From: Streptomyces sp. SBT349
GTDB taxonomy: Bacteria; Actinomycetota; Actinomycetes; Streptomycetales; Streptomycetaceae
DNA: 35,876 bases
Direction: 5' to 3'
Assembly (NCBI RefSeq): GCF_001083795.1
Contig: NZ_LAVK01000029.1
Coordinates: forward strand, 1 to 35,876
Below the pieces are notes generated by a model. It was not told the origin of the DNA. It worked only from the letters and a program-made list of their open reading frames with translations, and did no database searches. Below are positions 1 through 7,710 of the stretch, piece by piece. How positions within the stretch are numbered: position 1 is the stretch's first letter; each line of letters starts with the position of its first letter. The position numbers and the translations under genes were made by a program.

Positions 1-1
1 G

Positions 2-346
2 GGCACACAGCCCGGCTATCCCCTCGAACCACGACTCGACCCGCTCAACCACCAGTCCATCAGCACACAGTCACACCAACGAGACCCAACGCCATCCGTC
101 ACGCCAGCTGCGGTTGCAGTACTAGGGGTCGCGGTATGCCCGGTGAGCGCGATCAGCGCGGGCTTCCCGGGCGCGGTCCGATCGTTCTCACCACACTGGG
201 TCAGGCAACTGGTGGCGGTCACCCCTACCACACTCGACCCGCTCGCCGCGCGGTTCATCGCCAACATGCGCAGGCACGGCGTGCGCGTGCCCCGCGACGT
301 GCGAACTCAACTCGGAGGGGACAACTCGACTCCCGCGAAGGCGTGA
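2..346 (+). CDS. 3' part of an unrecognised ORF entering from the left edge
   Basis: An open frame runs from the window edge to a TGA at 344-346, giving about 114 residues. I do not recognise the protein. The last ~65 codons (from about 143) have the high GC3 expected of a real actinomycete gene and end in a basic stretch with residues RFIANMRRHGVRVPRDVR. The first ~45 codons have poor GC3 and may be non-coding or rearranged. It lies directly upstream of transposase debris, so it may itself be a truncated fragment. No start codon or ribosome site is visible because the 5' end is outside the window. Confidence 0.25.
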   Translation, partial: GTQPGYPLEPRLDPLNHQSISTQSHQRDPTPSVTPAAVAVLGVAVCPVSAISAGFPGAVRSFSPHWVRQLVAVTPTTLDPLAARFIANMRRHGVRVPRDVRTQLGGDNSTPAKA

Positions 347-422
347 CCGTCCTCCTGAGGATCGCCCCGCTGAGGCGGTAGGCGACCAGGTCGTTCGCCG
401 GCGACCAACAGCGGGGGCGGCG

Positions 423-1114
423 TCAGCACCCATCGACATTTCCAGCACATTGTCGGCCCACCCCGGCGACACTGTCCCGGTGACCATGCCCTACTCCGGG
501 ACCGGGCGCCCGCCGGTGGCGAAGTACCCGGACCAGCCGCAGTCGGTGAAACAGCTGGTCACCATGGCCGGGCGGAAGGCGGCCAAGCCGGTGCAATGGC
601 GCCAGGGCTCCCGCCCCGGCAAGAGCCGCAGCGGCTTCAAGCGGATCTACTCCCGCTTCGTCGCCCTGCGGATCCGGCCCGCCGGCCGCGAGATCGTCCG
701 GGCCACCGACGGAGCCGGACTTCCCGAGTGCTGGGTGCTGGCCGAGTGGCCCGCCACCGAACCGGAACCGGTCCAGTCCTGGCTCTCCGACCTGCCCGCC
801 GACACACCGCTGACCACACTGGTCCGGCTCGCCAAGCTCCGGTGGCGCATCGAACACGACTACCGGGAGATGAAACAGGCCCTGGGCCTGGCCCACTTCG
901 AGGGACGCACCTTCACCGGCTGGCACCACCACGTCACCCTCGTATCCGTCGCACACGCCTTCTGCACCCTGCAACGACTGGCCCACGCCCCAAAAGAAAC
1001 GGCGCCAGCCTGAGCCTCTACCAAGTCGTCCGCGAGCTACAAACACTCCTCGCAGCCTGGACCGGCGCCTGCCCCACCTGCCGCCGCGACATACCCACAC
1101 CCGCACCAACCTGA
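423..1114 (+). pseudogene. IS701-type transposase, C-terminal fragment
   Basis: This is the C-terminal part of a DDE transposase of the IS701 type common in Streptomyces. The fragment starts inside the protein at about 423 (STLSAHPGDTVP, then PYSGTGRPPVAKYPD) and has no N-terminal half, so the first catalytic acidic residues are gone. The last catalytic region is present as KLRWRIEHDYREMKQALGL at about 836-892, with the family's glutamate. The reading frame is broken near 1008-1013: the usual C-terminal tail (SLYQVVRELQTLLAAW, then CPTCRRDIPTP) continues to a stop at 1114 in the next frame. With truncation plus frameshift it cannot be functional. The left junction marks a rearrangement. Confidence 0.85.
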
Positions 1115-1126
1115 CCTAGCGGTGGT

Positions 1127-1315
1127 TTGTTGAACCGGGCAGTAGAGATCAAGCTGGTGGCCTGTGCCGACGGCGTTGATCAGATCCTGGAGTTCGGGTG
1201 GCGGTGGCTCGTTGGTCCAGGCTCGCCAGCAGCGTTGGAGGCTGGTCCAGGGGCCGAGCCAGGCCCGGACGGCGCGGATTGCCCTGGGCCAGTTGGCCGG
1301 GTGGGGCTGGTGGGA
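1127..1315 (-). pseudogene. C-terminal tail of another transposase, opposite orientation
   Basis: Reading the minus strand from about 1315 gives residues NWPRAIRAVRAWLGPWTSLQ, followed by RCWRAWTNEPPPPELQDL and a LYCPVQQTT end. This is the recognisable tail of a common actinobacterial DDE transposase (WPRALRAVRAWL...WRAWS..PPPPELQ pattern). Only about 60 codons survive. It is wedged between the end of the IS701 fragment (1114) and the start of the NF041680-type fragment (about 1327), so both boundaries are rearrangement junctions. The family assignment rests on the tail motif only. Confidence 0.6.
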
Positions 1316-1326
1316 TCCGTTTGGGC

Positions 1327-2141
1327 CCGTTCTCGCGGATCTGCCGGTCGTGCTGGTCGAGCGGCTGCGCTCGGACCGCGTCATGCTCCGCGACGCGGGC
1401 CCCGCACGCTCCACCCCCAAGGGCGGGCGCCCGCGTCGGCACGGCGGCGCCCTCACCTTCGCGAAGCCCGAGAGCTGGCATCAACCCGAGGTCACCACGC
1501 TCACGGACACCACCCGCTACGGCACCGCGGAGGCGATCGCGTGGGACCGGATGCACCCCATGCTCACCCACCGCGGCCCCTGGCTGGACCACGCCCAGGA
1601 GGAACTACCCATCCTGCACGGCACGCTGGCGTGGTTGAAGGTCGAGCGCCTGCCGGGCGACCGGGACCCGAAACCGGTCTGGCTGTGGTCCTCGGCCACC
1701 GCTGCCACCGGCGCGGATGTGGACCGCTGGTGGCAGTCGTTCCTCCGCAGATTCGACCTGGAGCACACCTTCAGGCTCCTGAAGCAGACGCTCGGCTGGA
1801 CTGCCCCGAAGATCCGCCACGCCGACAGAGCCGACCTGTGGACCTGGCTCATCATCGCCGCCCACACCCAACTCCGACTCGCCCGGCCCCTCGCCGAGGA
1901 CCTCCGCCGACCCTGGGAACGGCCCGCCGCGGCCCGCCACCTCACCCCAGCCCGCGTCCGCCGCGGGTTTCGCAACCTCCGCCCGAACACCACTCGCCCA
2001 GCGGCGGCACCGAAACCGTCCAAGCCAGGCCCGGGACGGCCTCCCGGCTCGAGGAACAAGCAACGGGCCGCACGCCACGACGTCGGAAAGGCAGTCAGAC
2101 GCGCCGAAACAATCAAGGAACACCAAGCCCGACGAGGATGA
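1327..2141 (+). pseudogene. NF041680-type transposase, 5'-truncated
   Basis: About 270 codons of a Streptomyces-type DDE transposase. Homologous-looking sequence begins at DLPVVLVERLRSDRVM (about 1335) and continues through GRPRRHGG, WLDHAQEELPIL, a WWQSFLRRFDLEHTFRLLK segment with the family's C-terminal glutamate, then the basic GRPPGSRNKQ tail, stopping at 2139-2141. The N-terminal half that should carry the first catalytic aspartate is missing, replaced by the reverse-oriented transposase tail. The frame could open at an ATG at 1164, but that start and the residues to ~1327 belong to the neighbouring debris. It is best read as a broken insertion sequence with an intact 3' end. Confidence 0.8.
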
Positions 2142-2150
2142 ATCCCAAGC

Positions 2151-2480
2151 TCAAGCAAGCCCGTGGGCTCGCGGGCGGTCAGAAGTGCCGACCGCTGGCC
2201 GTTGTCGGTGTTCAGCCGATGGTGGCAGTGGGTGTGGATCAGGCGTGGGACGACGGGTTTGTCCGGCATGCCGTTGCCCGCGTCGGCGGTGATCGCGTGT
2301 TTGCGGATCGCGACGCGGGTGACCTTGAGCCACTGCTCCCACTGGTCGGGAGTTTGCGGCTCGTGATCGGCGTGCAGCAACAGCCCCCCGCAGAGCGGAC
2401 ATCGGCCGCCATGTTTCCGCAGAAGATGCAGGGTGGTCTTGCCCATCCGGGCCCCGCCGAGCCTCAGACGTGAGGCCCCG
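2151..2480 (-). pseudogene. Group II intron maturase, C-terminal HNH endonuclease fragment
   Basis: The minus strand encodes LLRKHGGRCPLCGGLLLHAD, then HEPQTPDQWEQWLKVTR, and later PRLIHTHCHHRL and AREPTG. This is the zinc-binding HNH endonuclease domain that ends bacterial group II intron reverse transcriptase/maturases: CPLC supplies the first cysteine pair, HTHCHHRL the second metal/active-site cluster. The reverse-transcriptase and maturase domains that should precede it are absent. The normal C-terminus is also lost, because the frame runs straight into the antisense of the neighbouring transposase without a stop. I see no intron domain V/VI hairpin beside it. It is dead, but shows a retrotransposing intron once sat here. 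Confidence 0.75.
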
Positions 2481-2519
2481 GTGACAACGGACCGGCGGCC
2501 ACCGCCCGTCCGTACCACC

Positions 2520-3179
2520 TCAGGTCACCAGGCCCTGGCGGTAGGCGTAGACGACGGCCTGGACGCGGTCGCGGAGTCCGAGTTTGGTGAGGATGCGTGA
2601 CACGAAGGTCTTGACGGTCTCCCTGCTGATCACCAGGGCCGCGGCGATTTCGCTGTTGGAGAGGCCGTCCGCGATGAGGCGGAGGACCTCCAGTTCGCGT
2701 GGGGTCAGCGGAATGTCGTGCGGGGCGCCGACGGCGGGACGGATACGGGTGGCGTACTTGCCCACGAGTTGGCGTGTCACCTCAGGGTCCAGCAGTGCAG
2801 CTCCCATGGTAACGGTCCGGATGCCCTGGAGCAGTTGGGTCGGAGGCGCGTCCTTGAGCAGGAACCCGCTGGCCCCCGCGCGCAGTGCCTCGTAGACGTA
2901 CTTGTCCAGGTTGAACGTGGTCACCACGAGCACCTTGACAGGCTGCTGCACCCCGGCACCCGCCAGCAGGCGGGTCGCCTCGATGCCGTCGAGCACCGGC
3001 ATGCGTATGTCCATCACCACGACGTCCGGGCGCAGCCGACCCGCGAGCTCGACCGCGGTCCGTCCGTCCCCGCACTCGCCTGCCACCTCGAGGTCGGGCT
3101 GGGCGCCGATGATCGTCGCCAGCCCGGTGCGTACGAGAATCTGGTCGTCGCAGACCAGGACCCGGATCGGCGCGGTCAC
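2520..3179 (-). CDS. LuxR (NarL/FixJ) family response regulator
   Basis: A 219-residue cytoplasmic response regulator, last gene of a three-gene operon. The receiver domain (about 1-120) has the acidic pair D11/D12 and the phosphoacceptor D57 in VVVMDIRMP. The C-terminal LuxR-type helix-turn-helix (about 150-205) has LTPRELEVLRLIADGLSNSE and a recognition helix near SRETVKTFVSRIL. Its GTG start (3177-3179) overlaps the TGA of the upstream kinase gene as GTGA, indicating translational coupling and a cognate pair. The kinase would phosphorylate D57 to switch DNA binding. The target promoter is not evident. The upstream frame stays open, so the start is chosen by the overlap and by the alignment of the receiver N-terminus (TAPIRVLVCDDQ). 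Confidence 0.93.
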   Translation of the reverse strand: MTAPIRVLVCDDQILVRTGLATIIGAQPDLEVAGECGDGRTAVELAGRLRPDVVVMDIRMPVLDGIEATRLLAGAGVQQPVKVLVVTTFNLDKYVYEALRAGASGFLLKDAPPTQLLQGIRTVTMGAALLDPEVTRQLVGKYATRIRPAVGAPHDIPLTPRELEVLRLIADGLSNSEIAAALVISRETVKTFVSRILTKLGLRDRVQAVVYAYRQGLVT

Positions 3180-4330
3180 GAAGGGCTCCCTGCGGGTATA
3201 CGCGCCCGTACGACGAAGCCGCCGCCCTCCCGCCGGCCCGCGCTGAAGTCGCCGCCCAGGACGTCGACCCGCTCGCGGAGACCGGCAAGGCCACGCCCGC
3301 TCCCGCCGGGGACCGGGGCCGGCGAGCCGGAACCGTCCGTGACGACCTCCACGGTGATCTCGTTCTCGCCGTGGTGCACCTGGACCGAAATGCGGCTGCC
3401 GTGAGCGTACTTGAGGGCGTTGGTCAGGGACTCCTGCACGACCCGGTAGGCCACGAGTTCGGCGCTTCCTGTCGACTCCGCCGGCGTGCCCTTCTCGGTG
3501 AACTCCACCGGCTGCCCGGCCCGGCGGGTCTGTTCCACGATGGTGAGGACACTGCCGACGTGCGGCGTCCTGGCTTCGGTGCCGTGGTCGGGATTGAGTA
3601 GGTCGAGCAGATGCCGCAGGTCGGTGATGGCCCGCCGGCCGGTGTCGCCGACCGTGGCCAGTGTCTGGTCGAGGCGCTCGGGCGCGGCGGTCAGATAGCG
3701 GGCTGCCTCGACCTGCACGACCATCGCCGTCACGTGGTGGGACACGACGTCGTGGAGCTCGCGGGCGATGCGGGTGCGTTCGGCGACCCGGGTTTCCTCG
3801 GCGTCCCGCCGGCGGCGCTCGGCCGCGGTGGTACGGGTGGCGCGCAGCCATGCCCCGGCGCCCCAGGCGCAGGCCAGCACCAGATAGAACGTCGCGAACC
3901 CGCCCGGTGACTCCCCGGAACCGAGCCGGAGCAGTACGACCGCCAGTGACACGTACGCCGCGGTATGGAGCAGCACGGTGGCGCGCCGGTGCCGTGCCAG
4001 ATGGGATCCCGCGCTCAGCAGGGCGATGAGCAGCGCGGCGCCCGCGAGCAGGTGGTACCCCCGGAGTTGGTCGACTATGAAGCCGAGCGACACCAGGGCG
4101 AGACAGACGACCGGCCACCGCCTGCGCACGGCGAGCGGGAGGCATTCGAGGGCGAGCGCCACGGCGGCCAGGGCATCGAAGGAGTGGGTCGGCATACCCC
4201 CGAGCTGTGACCCGCGCCCGTCGAACCACGGCAGCAGCGACCCGCCGAGGAGAAACAGCCCGAGCGGAAGATCGCGGACCGTGACGTCGAGTCGGCCCCG
4301 CAGCCCCCAGACTTTCCGCAGATCGGTCAC
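3176..4330 (-). CDS. Two-component sensor histidine kinase (HisKA_3 type)
   Basis: A 384-residue membrane sensor kinase that should autophosphorylate and pass phosphate to the response regulator encoded just downstream. The N-terminal ~160 residues contain several hydrophobic segments, probably four to five membrane helices, with little extracellular sequence, as in intramembrane-sensing kinases. A basic, Glu-rich coiled linker (about 165-190) precedes the HisKA_3 box ARELHDVVSHHV with phosphoacceptor H193. The HATPase domain follows, with an N-box near QESLTNALKYAHG and a G-box DGSGSPAPVPGGSGRGLAGL. The GTG start at 4328-4330 overlaps the stop of the CPBP gene as GTGA, and its own stop overlaps the regulator start the same way. 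Confidence 0.93.
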   Translation of the reverse strand: MTDLRKVWGLRGRLDVTVRDLPLGLFLLGGSLLPWFDGRGSQLGGMPTHSFDALAAVALALECLPLAVRRRWPVVCLALVSLGFIVDQLRGYHLLAGAALLIALLSAGSHLARHRRATVLLHTAAYVSLAVVLLRLGSGESPGGFATFYLVLACAWGAGAWLRATRTTAAERRRRDAEETRVAERTRIARELHDVVSHHVTAMVVQVEAARYLTAAPERLDQTLATVGDTGRRAITDLRHLLDLLNPDHGTEARTPHVGSVLTIVEQTRRAGQPVEFTEKGTPAESTGSAELVAYRVVQESLTNALKYAHGSRISVQVHHGENEITVEVVTDGSGSPAPVPGGSGRGLAGLRERVDVLGGDFSAGRREGGGFVVRARIPAGSPS

Positions 4331-5163
4331 TGGGGGAGTGTAGCGGCGGCCTCGCCCCGGCCGACGCGCCGACGACGGGGCACCACATGTCCGCGCCGGT
4401 GGGCCAGCCACATGAACACGATCGTCAACAGCACGCCCCACACCACCGAGTACACGCTGCCCTCCGGGCCGAAGTCGCCCCCGGTGATCAGCTGCGGGCC
4501 GGAGATCTCAAAGTCCAGCAGCCCCTGCTGGGTGTCGGTGCCCGAGATCCCGGCGCTGAAGATGCCGGACTCGGCGAAGTTCCAGCCGAAGTGCAGCCCG
4601 ATCGGCAGCCACAGCGTGCGCGTTGCCACGTACGCGGCGGCGAGCATGCCGCCGGCCTCGATGGCGATGGCGAAGGCACCCCACAGAGTGGCGTCCGGGT
4701 TGACCAGGTGCAACAGACCGAACAGCAGACCGGTCAGCGCCAGCGCGATCCAGCTGCCGGCGCGTTCTTCGGTGATCCGGAACAGGATCCCGCGGAACAA
4801 CAGTTCCTCCGACACGGCGGCAGCGGTCATCACGCCGAACAGTGTTACCGCGCCCGTCACCGAACCCAGGCCGTCGAACTTGTTCTCCGCGGCGGAGGCA
4901 ATGTTCACGATCACGACCCCGAACAACGCGAGGCCAATCAGTACCCCCCGCGCCCCCGCTCCCACGGCACCCTTCCGGGCCAACTCCGTGACCGGTCGCC
5001 GCTCGGTCCGCCCCACCACCCACCTGTAAACCAGCACGCCGAGCACGGCTGTCAGGGCGCCGAGGCCAAGGCTGAGCCACGGATTCCCCTGCGCCGCGGC
5101 AACAGCCTGGTTGCCGATCAGGGCGATGGCCAAGACGGCCACAAGCTGCCAGACGATTCTCAT
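4327..5163 (-). CDS. CPBP family intramembrane metalloprotease
   Basis: A 278-residue polytopic membrane protein with all CPBP (Abi/CAAX-protease) motifs: EELLFR with E119/E120 and R124, FGLLH ending at H152, and HFGWN at 191-195. These place the metal ligands and catalytic glutamate within the bilayer. About seven to eight hydrophobic segments are visible. Family members cleave prenylated or membrane peptides, or act in bacteriocin self-protection; the substrate here is unknown. It leads the operon: AAGGAG lies 4 nt before the ATG (5161-5163), and the TGA overlaps the kinase start. Coupling of a CPBP protease to a sensor kinase suggests that protease action or its membrane substrate feeds the sensor. 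That link is inference. Confidence 0.92.
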   Translation of the reverse strand: MRIVWQLVAVLAIALIGNQAVAAAQGNPWLSLGLGALTAVLGVLVYRWVVGRTERRPVTELARKGAVGAGARGVLIGLALFGVVIVNIASAAENKFDGLGSVTGAVTLFGVMTAAAVSEELLFRGILFRITEERAGSWIALALTGLLFGLLHLVNPDATLWGAFAIAIEAGGMLAAAYVATRTLWLPIGLHFGWNFAESGIFSAGISGTDTQQGLLDFEISGPQLITGGDFGPEGSVYSVVWGVLLTIVFMWLAHRRGHVVPRRRRVGRGEAAATLPQ

Positions 5164-5341
5164 GAGACTCCTTACTGGATCCGCGGCAGGAGCGCGGCGG
5201 CTGTGACCACGTTAGGGATCCAGCCGCACGTAATCGTCGCCCCAGGGAGGACAGCTGCACGTAGCTCGCACGGGGGACACGGCCCTCTCAGGCCGGCCCT
5301 GGACGGCATGCCGGCAGTCGCCTGACGGATGGGGTGGTCGG

Positions 5342-5457
5342 CGATCCATACTGCTCGGCACCGTGCTCCCACCCGCCGACCTGGCACAACGGGTGCACCG
5401 GAGCTGGATCCGCTTCGCCGCCACCGGCGACCCCGGATGGCCCTCCCGTAAGCCCGG
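5342..5457 (+). pseudogene. Carboxylesterase C-terminal fragment
   Basis: One plus-strand frame from about 5342 reads ADLAQRVHRSWIRFAATGDP followed by GWPS. This matches the near-C-terminal signature of type B carboxylesterases (a helix ending in W-x-x-F-A-x-T-G-x-P). Only about 35 codons remain, and the catalytic triad region is absent. The fragment abuts a truncated DUF72 gene on the other strand, so both were probably cut in the same rearrangement. It rests on one short motif. Confidence 0.4.
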
Positions 5458-5478
5458 TCACCCCCGCACCATGCACCT

Positions 5479-5914
5479 GTGTTGAAGTACACGTACACGT
5501 CGTCCTCGTCGGGCCAGGCGTCGGCGATGCGCCGCGCCCAGGACGTCAACGCCTGGCGTCCGTAGCTCGGTGGCGGCTTTGCCGTGCCGCCGTGAAACCG
5601 CACGTACCCCCATGACGCGGTCCGCCACAGCGGAGTCACCGGCCGGGACCCCCGATCCGCCCAGCGCAGAGCGCTGCCGTGCCGTTCCAGCACCGCCTGC
5701 AGCACCGGTTCCGCCGCCCTCCACGACGAGTGGCGGAACTCGATGGCCACCCGGACCGAATCGGGAAAGCAGCTCAGGCAGGCGTTCAGAGCCTGAATGT
5801 CCGCTCGGAATTGCGAAGGCAGTTGCAGCAGAACCGGCCCCAGCTGCCCGCCGATACCCCCGGCCCGGACCACCAGCCGCTGCACCGGCTCTCCGGGATC
5901 GCGCAGCCGCTTCA
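5479..5914 (-). pseudogene. DUF72 (YecE-like) gene truncated at both ends
   Basis: The central part of a DUF72 TIM-barrel protein is readable on the minus strand: KRLRDPGEPVQRL, GPVLLQLPSQFRAD, VRVAIEFRHSSW, WGYVRFHGG and DEDDVYVYFN, all in the order seen in the family. The N-terminal third (which normally begins with a GTSGW motif) is missing upstream of about 5914, and the C-terminal end stops matching after YFN at about 5479. The frame continues as apparent nonsense into unrelated sequence. The fragment spans about 145 codons where the family usually has about 240-280. The biochemical role of DUF72 is not known to me. Confidence 0.75.
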
Positions 5915-6014
5915 TACCGCGCTTCCAGGTCGGCGAGGACGGTGACGGCGCCAACCTCGTCGGCAAAGCGGACCAGGCCGGCGACACCGACTACGCACAG
6001 GCGGTCCTTGCCCG

Positions 6015-6076
6015 GCTGCTGGCTGCTGGCTGCTGGCTGCTGGGGGCTGGCTGCTGGCTGCTGGGGGCTGGGGGCA
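6015..6076. repeat. GGCTGCT heptamer tandem repeat
   Basis: A short low-complexity tract of about four GGCTGCT heptamers, a GGGG interruption, two further heptamers, then another G-rich block. It lies in the dead zone between the DUF72 fragment and the ferritin-like fragment. If translated on the plus strand it would give a run of LLAAGCW-type residues with no sign of selection. Strand slippage is the simplest origin. Confidence 0.7.
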
Positions 6077-6132
6077 TACCGACGTCGACCGGGCACTGGA
6101 GCGACACGGTCTTCGTACGGTCGCGGCGTCTC

Positions 6133-6420
6133 ATGGGCCTACGCATGGAACTGCTGGTCCTGATGATCGCGGAAGTGGTGGCGTCGCGTTATTACCGCGC
6201 CCTGCGCGATGGCACGGACGACTCGCTCCCCGCGGAGGTGACAGAACGGATCCTGTCCGACGAGCAGCGCCGCGTCCCGTTCTACTGCGAGCGACTGCAC
6301 GCCTCCCTGGCACAGTTGCCCCGCGCAATGCGCCGCCCGGTGATGGCCGTGTGGCGACTTCTTATGTTCGCGGTCTCCCTGGTCGTCGCCGCCGACTGCC
6401 CCGTCCAGACACATGGATGA
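6133..6420 (+). pseudogene. Ferritin-like domain protein, C-terminal fragment
   Basis: About 95 codons resembling the end of an actinobacterial ferritin-like (DUF455-type) helical protein: IAEVVASRYYRALRDGTDD, then ILSDEQRRVPFYCERLHASL. The DE-x-x-x-V-x-F-x-x-x-R pattern is typical of the second metal-binding helix in such proteins. ATG codons exist at 6133 and 6145, but neither has a ribosome site. The upstream in-frame sequence runs into the GGCTGCT repeat, so the N-terminal helices are missing. I treat it as a remnant; it could in principle be expressed as a short helical protein. Confidence 0.5.
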
Positions 6421-6449
6421 GCGCGGGCTGACAGCACAGCGGGCCCGGA

Positions 6450-6483
6450 CAACAAAAGGGCCCGGGTTTATGACCTGGGCCTT
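6450..6483 (-). terminator. Terminator-like hairpin after the tRNA-Gly fragment
   Basis: On the minus strand GGCCCAGGT pairs with ACCCGGGCC (one A-C mismatch) around a short AT-rich loop, followed by TTTTGTT. It lies a few bases beyond the tRNA 3' end, as expected for the original tRNA terminator, so the tRNA downstream flank travelled with it. Confidence 0.6.
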
Positions 6484-6488
6484 CGTCG

Positions 6489-6532
6489 TGGAGCGGGCGA
6501 CGAGAATCGAACTCGCGCTCTGAGCTTGGGAA
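6489..6532 (-). other. 3' half of tRNA-Gly(CCC): attachment-site scar
   Basis: The 44 nt on the minus strand are the 3' portion of a tRNA-Gly: anticodon loop TTCCCAA (anticodon CCC), 3' anticodon arm GCTCA, variable loop, a T arm with GCGAG-TTCGATT-CTCG, the acceptor 3' strand CGCCCGC and an encoded CCA. The 5' half (acceptor 5' strand, D arm, 5' anticodon stem) is absent; upstream sequence diverges right at the anticodon loop. That is the classic product of site-specific integration into a tRNA gene, where one att site keeps only the 3' half. An intact tRNA-Gly(CCC) should exist elsewhere in the genome. Confidence 0.85.
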
Positions 6533-6801
6533 TCACGGGCGCTTCGATTATGTCTGCGAAGGTCAGCCGCTTGTGGTGGTGATGGTCGCGGCCTGCGGAG
6601 GCCGCCGTCCCGCTCCCTGGTTGCCCGTGGTGTACCGCCTCTACTGGTGCGGCAGTGGCGATTACACCCTGGCCCAGTTGCGGGTGCCGCTGCTCAACAG
6701 GGCGACGGCGGCGTAACCGCCGGTGGACAGAACCGCACCAGGGCCGTGGCGTACGAGGTGTCCGGTGGCCTGGAGGATGCCGTAACGGGACACGGTCGGA
6801 T

Positions 6802-7223
6802 CTATGCGGTGAGTTGCACGATGAGTTCGCGGATGAACTCCGCCAGGGCGGCGAAGACGTGGAAGACGAGCCGTCCGCCGGGGGTGGTGGTGTCGAGGTT
6901 CTCGTGCAGCGAGGTGAAGCCGATTCCGCGCTCGCGCAGCTCGGCGACCATGTTTTGATGAGGTCCTGGAGGCTGCGGCCGTAGCGGTCGAGCGAGGGGA
7001 CGACAAGGGTGTCGCCGGCGTCGAGGAAGGCGTGGCACGCCTTCAGCTCCGGGAAGAGCGTGCTCTTGCCGGACTTCTCGTCCGAGAAGATCTTCCGGCA
7101 CCCGGCGGCGGTGAGGGCATCGATCTGCCGGTCGAGCTTCTGCCCGCCGCTCGACACCCGTGCGTACCCGCGAGACTCTGACGGCACGGTCGGCGTCAGC
7201 CCGGCGGGTACGCAAGGGCTCAT
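6802..7223 (-). pseudogene. Serine recombinase (resolvase/invertase), frameshifted
   Basis: The N-terminal catalytic domain of a small serine recombinase: GYARVSSGGQKLDRQIDAL contains the nucleophilic serine region, followed by DEKSGKSTLFPELKA and VVPSLDRYGRSLQDLI. At an A-run near 6953-6957 the frame shifts; the rest of the domain (MVAELRERGIGFTSLHENLD, then FHVFAALAEFIRELIVQ) continues in the next frame and meets a stop at 6802. The C-terminal helix-turn-helix that binds the crossover site is missing. An ATG at 7221-7223 overlaps the MarR gene stop as ATGA, but the family's usual start would be just before GYARVS. Frameshift and truncation make it inactive. Confidence 0.85.
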
Positions 7224-7702
7224 CCCGGCTTCTGATCGACCGCGGCGAGTCGCGCCTCCACCTGGTCCCCCAATTCGATCAGAAGGTCCATTTGCGCGGG
7301 GATCAGGTGGTCGATCAGCACATTGCGTACGTCAGCCAGGTGGAGCGGGGCGGCTGCCTCGATGAGGGTGCGGCCCTGTTCGGTGATGACCACGACTGCC
7401 CCTCGCTGGTCGGTCGGGCATCGCTCGCGGCGGATGAGGTCGCGGTTCTGCATGCGGGTCAGGTGCTGCGACAGGCGACTCTTCTCCCATCGCAGTACAT
7501 CCCCGAGTGCGAACGACCTCAGGCGCCCCTCGGGTGCCTCGGACAGGTGGGCCAGCACCTGGTAGTCGGCGGAGGACAGCCCGCTGTGGGTGCGCAGCTG
7601 CCGCTCGATGTATTCGGACAGGCCGGCCTGCATCTTCATGAGGCTGCGCCAAGCTCGCTGTTCACGCTCGTCCAGCCATCGCGGTTCATCCATGAAGTCC
7701 AC
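7220..7702 (-). CDS. MarR family transcriptional regulator
   Basis: A 160-residue dimeric winged-helix regulator. The wing-helix core is visible as GLSSADYQVLAHLSE, GRLRSFALGDVLRWEKSRLS and RMQNRDLIRRERCPTDQRGA, the last being the conserved DxRG-type wing. The start may be the ATG at 7700-7702 or the in-frame ATG four codons later. It diverges from an oxidoreductase gene, and the shared 161-bp intergenic region holds two copies of TTTGGTTRACAC, one extended to a perfect dyad, so it very probably represses that gene and itself. MarR proteins of this type respond to phenolic or redox ligands; the ligand here is unknown. Confidence 0.92.
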   Translation of the reverse strand: MDFMDEPRWLDEREQRAWRSLMKMQAGLSEYIERQLRTHSGLSSADYQVLAHLSEAPEGRLRSFALGDVLRWEKSRLSQHLTRMQNRDLIRRERCPTDQRGAVVVITEQGRTLIEAAAPLHLADVRNVLIDHLIPAQMDLLIELGDQVEARLAAVDQKPG

Positions 7703-7710
7703 CCTACCGC

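Noticed and set aside
3176..4388. Single 622-codon frame covering the response regulator and an antisense of the kinase
   Set aside because: The part upstream of 3179 is an out-of-frame reading of the kinase gene; the GTGA overlap and the receiver N-terminus set the true start.
5205..5245. Promoter for the CPBP-kinase-regulator operon (TAACGT at about 5208-5213, minus strand)
   Set aside because: The -10 is plausible but there is no acceptable -35 at the right spacing, so it was not listed as a feature.
6015..6076. Short tandem repeats considered as a CRISPR array
   Set aside because: Units are 7 bp, contiguous and without spacers; no leader or cas genes. It is a simple microsatellite.
6950..6960. 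Programmed frameshift in the serine recombinase at the A-run
   Set aside because: The downstream part is also truncated before the DNA-binding domain, so ordinary decay explains it better.
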